A stretch of DNA of 11,981 nucleotides from CAZVXI01 sp964631295 (GTDB lineage: Bacteria; Planctomycetota; Phycisphaerae; Phycisphaerales; SM1A02): assembly GCA_964631295.1 (NCBI GenBank), contig CAZVXI010000094.1, forward strand, positions 1-11,981, written 5' to 3'. The position numbers were made by a program, and so were the translations under genes. The number at the start of each line of letters is the position of its first letter. Within the stretch, counting starts at the first letter, position 1. This document shows, in pieces, positions 7,873 through 11,981 of the stretch. The notes beneath the pieces were generated by a model. The model did no database searches, was not told the origin of the DNA, and saw only the letters and a list, made by a program, of their open reading frames with translations.

Positions 7873-7877
7873 ACCTC
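7873..7877 (-). promoter_or_regulatory. Shine-Dalgarno site of the PDZ gene
   Basis: GAGGT on the minus strand, 6 nt before ATG 7866. It decides the start against the upstream ATG at 7887, which would lie beyond this site, and favours the second ATG of the MM pair. Confidence 0.65.
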
Positions 7878-7900
7878 GTGGTTTCATGAGTGGCGTGGTG

Positions 7901-7914
7901 TACGCCCGGGTGTA
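7901..7914. other. small imperfect palindrome between anti-sigma and PDZ genes
   Basis: TACGCCCGGGTGTA is a 14-base palindrome with one mismatched pair, centred on CCCGGG. It lies in the 66 nt gap between the two leftward genes. It could be a protein-binding site or a weak RNA hairpin, but is short enough to be chance. Confidence 0.25.
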
Positions 7915-7932
7915 TATCTGTATGCGAGCTGA

Positions 7933-8568
7933 TCACATCGGCCCGCGGCTTGGTGTATTGTTCACGAATGATGCCTCTACGGGATCAGGCCTCTCCGTTT
8001 GCGGTGCATCCTCAATCATGTACAGGTCTGGAACCTGCACGCGCTCAAGCACTTGTCGAAGGTAGAGTAACTGGTACCCTCCATCCGGCGAGTCTCGCAC
8101 ATCGACAAGCACACGCGTTGGCAGTTCATTGACAACAACACCCTCGTCACGGCCCCGCTCGATGTAATGGTCGAACGCCTCGTTCGCCGACATATCTGAA
8201 GCCTGAACTGCGTTCGGAGTACTCACTGGCGCTGTTGCATTTGAAGCCGCAAAGTGCCAGATGACTGCTGCTAATGCAACCATGGCGGCCATCGCCCAGC
8301 CGGACCATGCACTGAGTCGCAGCACGATGGGCGATACATGGGGCTCGAGCGGAAGCGCGACATGCTCAGCAGTTTCGGATGCGCGAGCCATGACACGCTG
8401 AATGCGACCATGGTCGGCTTGCATCTCGGCGAGTTCGCGCCAACGGTCGGCTTGTCCTGCTGCGGCAAGGCTCCAGCGGCTCCAGTCAGCCGCATCGGCC
8501 GACCCATCGACCAGTCTGCTCAACAGTTGTGCGTCGATCATTGGATTTTCTTCATGGAGCGTGTTCAT
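7933..8568 (-). CDS. putative single-pass anti-sigma factor
   Basis: The call rests mainly on context: its ATG overlaps the stop of the ECF sigma gene by 4 nt, and AAGGA lies 7 nt upstream, so the pair should be translationally coupled. The 211 residues divide into an acidic, helical N-terminal region (about 1-85, with QLLSRLVDGSADAADWSRW), one transmembrane helix (about 86-108, with WSGWAMAAMVALAAVIW), and an extracytoplasmic part of about 100 residues. That is the usual layout of ECF anti-sigma factors. The protein has no cysteine at all, so it is not of the zinc-binding HxxxCxxC (ZAS) type. The outer part has VRDSPDGGYQLLYLRQVLERVQVPDLY and no recognisable enzyme motif. ATG 8541 is a possible internal start. 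Sequence alone would not prove anti-sigma activity. Confidence 0.78.
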   Translation of the reverse strand: MNTLHEENPMIDAQLLSRLVDGSADAADWSRWSLAAAGQADRWRELAEMQADHGRIQRVMARASETAEHVALPLEPHVSPIVLRLSAWSGWAMAAMVALAAVIWHFAASNATAPVSTPNAVQASDMSANEAFDHYIERGRDEGVVVNELPTRVLVDVRDSPDGGYQLLYLRQVLERVQVPDLYMIEDAPQTERPDPVEASFVNNTPSRGPM

Positions 8569-9152
8569 ACCGAGTTCCTTCGCGTTGTTTCGGACAACGT
8601 TGGGGCTGCTGCTAAATCGCGCCCTCGTGATGTGGCAGTGGCTCGTCCGGGGGGCACATCCCCTTCGGCCTGGGAGAGCATTGCACGCAACATGCGTCTG
8701 GCACGGGCAACTCGCGTGTCGACGGTCGCCTCTGAGATGTTCATCACTTCAGCAATCGCTCGCGAAGACATGCCCTGTACTGCCCGCATCATGAGCGGCT
8801 CCCGGTACGACTCGGGAAGCTCGCAGAGACACTCGAGGGTGCGGTTCGTTTCTTCAGTCGCGCTGCCGTCACCTGGAACTACAGCGGGCGGCAGATCCAC
8901 TTCTTCTGCGGATACGGTTGGCTTGCGGTTCCCGGCTCGAGCGGCTCCTCGCGCTGCATTGATCGCAACCGTTCGCAGCCAACTGCGAGCACTCTCCTGA
9001 GAGCGAATGGTGTGGCCTTTGCGTACGAGCGTCATCGCGACCTCCTGAAGCAGATCGTCCAGTTCTTCCCATGCGGGCTTGTGAGCGAGTATCACGGCAG
9101 CAATCCACCGTCGATTCTCTGCCCAGATTGCTTCCAATGCCGCTCGCTGCAT
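8565..9152 (-). CDS. ECF-type RNA polymerase sigma factor
   Basis: The 195-residue product has the two conserved sigma-70 parts. Region 2 is LDDLLQEVAMTLVRKGH followed by SARSWLRTVAINAARGAAR, which binds core polymerase and the -10 element. Region 4 is LPESYREPLMMRAVQGMSSRAIAEVMNISEATVDTRVARARRML, a helix-turn-helix for the -35 element. Region 1 and the long region 3 are absent, as in ECF factors. ATG 9152 is preferred because AGGA lies 6 nt upstream; a TTG at 9209 would add 19 unlikely residues. A low-complexity tail of about 35 residues rich in Ala, Arg, Thr and Gly follows region 4 and is unusual. The stop overlaps the anti-sigma start. The gene lies 138 nt after the end of the Ser/Thr kinase gene, a neighbourhood common in planctomycetes. 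Confidence 0.93.
   Translation of the reverse strand: MQRAALEAIWAENRRWIAAVILAHKPAWEELDDLLQEVAMTLVRKGHTIRSQESARSWLRTVAINAARGAARAGNRKPTVSAEEVDLPPAVVPGDGSATEETNRTLECLCELPESYREPLMMRAVQGMSSRAIAEVMNISEATVDTRVARARRMLRAMLSQAEGDVPPGRATATSRGRDLAAAPTLSETTRRNSV
8576..8580 (-). promoter_or_regulatory. Shine-Dalgarno site of the anti-sigma gene
   Basis: AAGGA on the minus strand, 7 nt before ATG 8568 and inside the end of the sigma gene. It supports the overlapping start rather than ATG 8541. Confidence 0.65.
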
Positions 9153-9158
9153 CAACAG

Positions 9159-9162
9159 TCCT
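9159..9162 (-). promoter_or_regulatory. Shine-Dalgarno site of the sigma gene
   Basis: AGGA on the minus strand, 6 nt before ATG 9152. It favours this start over the upstream TTG at 9209. Confidence 0.5.
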
Positions 9163-9186
9163 GCCTCAGGAACCTCTGCGCACCCG

Positions 9187-9202
9187 GGCGGTCCAGTCCG
9201 CC
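9187..9202. promoter_or_regulatory. inverted repeat in the sigma gene leader
   Basis: GGCGG (9187-9191) and CCGCC (9198-9202) are perfect inverted arms around a six-base centre, 35 nt upstream of the sigma start. It could be an operator, or a leader hairpin affecting expression of the sigma/anti-sigma/PDZ operon. No T tract follows, so it is not a typical terminator. In GC-rich DNA a 5 bp stem may be chance. Confidence 0.3.
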
Positions 9203-9290
9203 TGTCCAAGCGTAGATACCGATCGGAGGGTAATCTGACGCCTTAGCTGCCAACTTTGCGGTTCTCGGACGCTGGTAGAAACAGCGAGGC

Positions 9291-11681
9291 TCAGCGATCA
9301 GGCGAATCGCCGTCTGCCGACTCCGCTGCATGCCTCGTGGCGGCTTCGTATTCAGCCAAGCGTTCTTCCATCCCCTGCCGGCTCGACCCGGCAGCACCCT
9401 CAGGAAGACTGGCAATCGCTCGCTTTTGCATCTCGATTGCCTCAACTGTGCGTCCAGCTTTGTGACAGACGCGCGCGAGCATGTCCAGATACCCAGGGAG
9501 GTTTGGTGCCTTGACGCGCTCGCCGACTTCCACCGCCCTGCGGAGCAGATCTGTCGCGCGTGGCAGATCCTGCTGATCTTCTGGCAGCAGATCCGCCAGC
9601 AACCACGCCAGGTTGTTCATGGAGCCAAGCGTTTGCCGCGAGTCTTCTCCAAGTACCCGCAGCCGAACCTCCAGAACCTGCTCGAGAATCGGTAGTGCCT
9701 TGGTGTGCTGTTTGAGGTTCATGTAGTCGGCAGCAAGATTGTTGAGTGCAGCCAGCGTATCGGGATGCTCCGGACCGTGGATCTTCGCGGTGAGATCGGC
9801 TGCCTCCTTGTGAAGCGCTGCAGCTTGTTCGAAATCGTCCAGCATCGCGTAGTCGATGGCAAGGTTGTTGAGCGTCTTAAGGGTCTGGGGATCTTCAGCA
9901 CCGATCGCCGTTCGCTGTCGCGCAAGCACATCCGCATGGAGATCGCGCGCCTCCCGAAGTTGGCCGCGAACACGATTCAGGTTGGCAACGTTGTTGAGCG
10001 TTGCGAGCGTATCCGTATGGTTCTCACCAAGCGTGCGAGCACGGGCATCAGCGAGTCGCTGGAACATCACAGCCGCATCATCGTACTGCCCGAGCCGCCA
10101 GAAGACGACACCAAGTGTGTGCTGAGACGTCATCGTTCGCGGGTCATCAGCGCCGACCTCGCGTCGAAAGATCGACAGCGCGATCTCAGCATGACGCCGC
10201 GCATCCTCATAGCGGCCAAGTGACCGATACGTTCGCGCAAACTTCTCACGAAGCCGCCCTTCGACAAGCGGTTGATCGACGAAAGACTCACCAATCTGCT
10301 CGGCAGCATGATCGACGACATCGATCATGCGCGCATCAAACCCCTGGTTCACCGGGTTTGGTGATGCGATCATATCGCCGAGGAACTCGGTGACGGCTTC
10401 CGACTCCAGCCGGGCCCGCTCTGCCTCAGTGGCATTCGCCAGTGCCGCCTGCTCTGCACGTTCGGCGCGCTCCCGTGCTTGGCGTTCATCATCAAGAGCA
10501 CCACGAAGATCCGCTTGCGCGAGTCGCATGGCATTTTGAGATTTGACCGCGGAGACACCGAATCCAAGGCTGACGATCGAGGATGCAACAAACACGATCG
10601 CAATACCCAGCGATGTCCCGACGAGCCCACGATTCCGTCGGGCAAATTTTCGAAGCCGATACGCAGCACTGGGCGGGCCCGCTTCAACGGGAAGATTGCT
10701 GAGGTACCTCTGGAGATCGCGTCCGAGTGCAGCGGCGGTGTCGTACCGGCGGCTGCGTTCCTTCTCGAGGCATCGCATAACGATCCAATCGAGATCGCCG
10801 CGCAACTGCCGGGAAAGGGACAACGGCTCAAGCCGCGCGGGCGTCGGTCCAGGCGTCGCGCCGATCGTTGTGACTCGTGTGGATGGCTTTGCCGGCTCAG
10901 TCTCCTCGATCATCTGCTGGATCGCTGCAAAGCCTCCTCGGCGCAGCTTGCCTGGATCAATAGGTGGTGCACCAGTTAAGAGCTCATACAAGATCGCACC
11001 GAGCGAGTAGACATCGGATCGCGTGTCAACATCCACTCCGCTGCCACGCGCCTGTTCCGGACTCATGTACTCCGGAGTACCGATGAGTTGCTCGCGCGCA
11101 GTGTGGAACGTCAGATCTGTCAACTGCTGGTTGAGCGCTTTGGCCACGCCAAAGTCAATGACCTTGATAATTGGCTTCTGGTCGACAAGTTCTACGAGGA
11201 TGTTGCTTGGCTTGAGATCGCGGTGGATCACACCCTTCATGTGCGCATGCTGCACCGCATCACACACGCCGCGCACCAGATCAACTCGCTCGTTGATGTC
11301 CAGCCGCTCTTGGCGACAGAAGTCTGTGATGGACGTGCCAGGCACGTACTCCATCGCAAAATATGGCCGACCCTCGGGTGTCATTCCCGCGTCGTAGACC
11401 TTCGCCACGCCCGGATGATCCATCATCGCGAGTGCTTGGCGCTCCGCCTGGAATCGCGCGATAATTTGCTTCGAGTCCATCCCCGGCTTCAGCAGTTTCA
11501 GCGCGACACGCCGCCGGACCGGCGCCGACTGCTCAGCAAGGAAGACCAGCCCGAACCCGCCCTCGCCCACCTGTTCGATGAGTTTGTAGCGGCCGATCTC
11601 CTTGCCAGGCCGGGCTTCAGCTGGGATCACTGTTGCATCTTCAGAACCGACTGCTGGGGCACCATGCTCTGGATTCGTCAT
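9291..11681 (-). CDS. membrane Ser/Thr protein kinase (PknB type) with TPR array
   Basis: ATG 11681 (MTNPEHGAPAV) is chosen because the kinase fold begins soon after; the open frame extends 81 codons upstream without family-like sequence, and no strong SD site is seen. The 796-residue product has a P-loop GEGGFG (39-44), catalytic Lys in VALK (K62), HRDLKPSN with HRD at 153-155, DFG at 176-178, and GTPEYMSPEQ in the activation segment, so it should be active. One transmembrane helix follows at about 353-380 (GTSLGIAIVFVASSIVSLGFG), then a charged coiled coil rich in Ala, Glu and Arg (about 383-445). The C-terminal part is a TPR array of about 42-residue kinesin-light-chain-like units with recurring TL-x-x-LNNLA motifs. 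The kinase should be cytoplasmic and the TPRs extracytoplasmic, suggesting a sensor. It lies just upstream of the ECF sigma gene on the same strand. Confidence 0.96.
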   Translation of the reverse strand: MTNPEHGAPAVGSEDATVIPAEARPGKEIGRYKLIEQVGEGGFGLVFLAEQSAPVRRRVALKLLKPGMDSKQIIARFQAERQALAMMDHPGVAKVYDAGMTPEGRPYFAMEYVPGTSITDFCRQERLDINERVDLVRGVCDAVQHAHMKGVIHRDLKPSNILVELVDQKPIIKVIDFGVAKALNQQLTDLTFHTAREQLIGTPEYMSPEQARGSGVDVDTRSDVYSLGAILYELLTGAPPIDPGKLRRGGFAAIQQMIEETEPAKPSTRVTTIGATPGPTPARLEPLSLSRQLRGDLDWIVMRCLEKERSRRYDTAAALGRDLQRYLSNLPVEAGPPSAAYRLRKFARRNRGLVGTSLGIAIVFVASSIVSLGFGVSAVKSQNAMRLAQADLRGALDDERQARERAERAEQAALANATEAERARLESEAVTEFLGDMIASPNPVNQGFDARMIDVVDHAAEQIGESFVDQPLVEGRLREKFARTYRSLGRYEDARRHAEIALSIFRREVGADDPRTMTSQHTLGVVFWRLGQYDDAAVMFQRLADARARTLGENHTDTLATLNNVANLNRVRGQLREARDLHADVLARQRTAIGAEDPQTLKTLNNLAIDYAMLDDFEQAAALHKEAADLTAKIHGPEHPDTLAALNNLAADYMNLKQHTKALPILEQVLEVRLRVLGEDSRQTLGSMNNLAWLLADLLPEDQQDLPRATDLLRRAVEVGERVKAPNLPGYLDMLARVCHKAGRTVEAIEMQKRAIASLPEGAAGSSRQGMEERLAEYEAATRHAAESADGDSPDR

Positions 11682-11930
11682 GTGAAAGCTCAGATGAGAG
11701 AACGACACCACCGCTATGGGGCAGAATACCCGACCTGAGGGAATCTGAATAGTGGACCTTCCACCGTCTTGGGGCCTGCGTTCGCGTTCACGTGAGGTTC
11801 CAGTCCGTGCCGATGATCGCGTTGCGGCAGGCAGATCGGGTCTCTCCCCCGCTTGCTGCTTGATGGGGCTTGCCGGGGCATTGGCGATTTCTGCCGCCGT
11901 GCCCGCAACAACGCCATGCATCACACTTGC
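11682..11930. other. intergenic spacer, no gene found
   Basis: This stretch between the kinase start and the tRNA terminator holds no convincing gene; short open frames here lack family-like sequence and start signals. It should contain the kinase promoter. A TATTCT box on the minus strand (11728-11723) could be a -10 element, but its -35 partner is poor. A small perfect hairpin, GTGGA-cct-TCCAC, lies at 11752-11764. Confidence 0.4.
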
Positions 11931-11953
11931 AAAACACCCCGCTGGGCGCGGGG
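11931..11953 (-). terminator. Rho-independent terminator of the tRNA gene
   Basis: On the minus strand CCCCGC (11953-11948) and GCGGGG (11942-11937) form a perfect 6 bp GC stem around a 5-base loop, followed at once by TGTTTT (11936-11931). It lies 5 nt after the tRNA 3' end, so it should end that transcript before the kinase gene. Confidence 0.75.
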
Positions 11954-11958
11954 GTAAG

Positions 11959-11981
11959 CGGACAGGGCGGGATTCGAACCC
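11959..11981 (-). tRNA. tRNA 3' end, probably tRNA-Ser, cut by window edge
   Basis: Only the last 23 bases are present. On the minus strand they hold most of the T arm (GGG TTCGAAT CCCGC, with the invariant TTC and A58), then the 3' acceptor strand CCTGTCC and discriminator G73. The 5' acceptor strand is therefore expected to be GGACAGG. G73 with a GGA-type start is typical of bacterial tRNA-Ser, but the anticodon is outside the window, so identity is an inference. CTT follows G73, so CCA is not encoded and must be added after transcription. Confidence 0.8.

Noticed and set aside
9270..9286. Hairpin CGCTG/CAGCG just after the kinase stop as a terminator
   Set aside because: The stem is only 5 bp with a 7-base loop and no T tract follows, so read-through into the sigma gene remains possible.
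11682..11924. N-terminal extension of the kinase to base 11924
   Set aside because: The 81 extra residues are of low-complexity, non-conserved character, and the usual short pre-kinase segment starts at ATG 11681.

Overview
The window looks like a chromosomal segment of a GC-rich (roughly 58-60% by eye) bacterium, most likely a planctomycete of the Phycisphaerae type. The evidence is indirect: a PknB-type Ser/Thr kinase carrying a membrane segment and a long kinesin-light-chain-like TPR array lies next to an ECF sigma factor; there are two TPR or peptidase lipoproteins with classic lipoboxes; several genes lack a clear Shine-Dalgarno (SD) site; and the tRNA has no encoded CCA. The taxonomic call is an inference from gene style, not a database match.

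Left part (1-6303). A TPR lipoprotein gene runs leftward and leaves the window at base 1. It starts head to head with valS (valyl-tRNA synthetase), with essentially no intergenic DNA. valS leads a tight rightward cluster: valS, 10 nt gap, an HExxH lipoprotein (putative metallopeptidase), 4 nt overlap, a YfcE-like phosphoesterase, 2 nt gap, and a GNAT acetyltransferase. The spacing implies one transcript, but the products share no obvious pathway. The ValRS is unusually long. It carries a zinc-ribbon-like insert after the KMSKS region and a short insert that looks like an interspersed GC-rich repeat translated in frame.

Middle (6304-6378). A short convergent junction holds a hairpin that can serve as a terminator, probably for both sides.

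Right part (6379-11681). Four leftward genes form a signalling group: a membrane-anchored Ser/Thr kinase with external TPRs, then an ECF sigma factor, a single-pass anti-sigma-like protein whose start overlaps the sigma stop by 4 nt, and an exported PDZ protein with a long helical tail. The last three have good SD sites and look like one operon. The likely theme is envelope sensing coupled to transcription.

Right edge (11682-11981). A 250-base spacer without a gene is followed by a Rho-independent terminator and the 3' end of a leftward tRNA gene, most likely tRNA-Ser, cut by the window edge.

I saw no CRISPR array, insertion sequence, integrase or phage gene.
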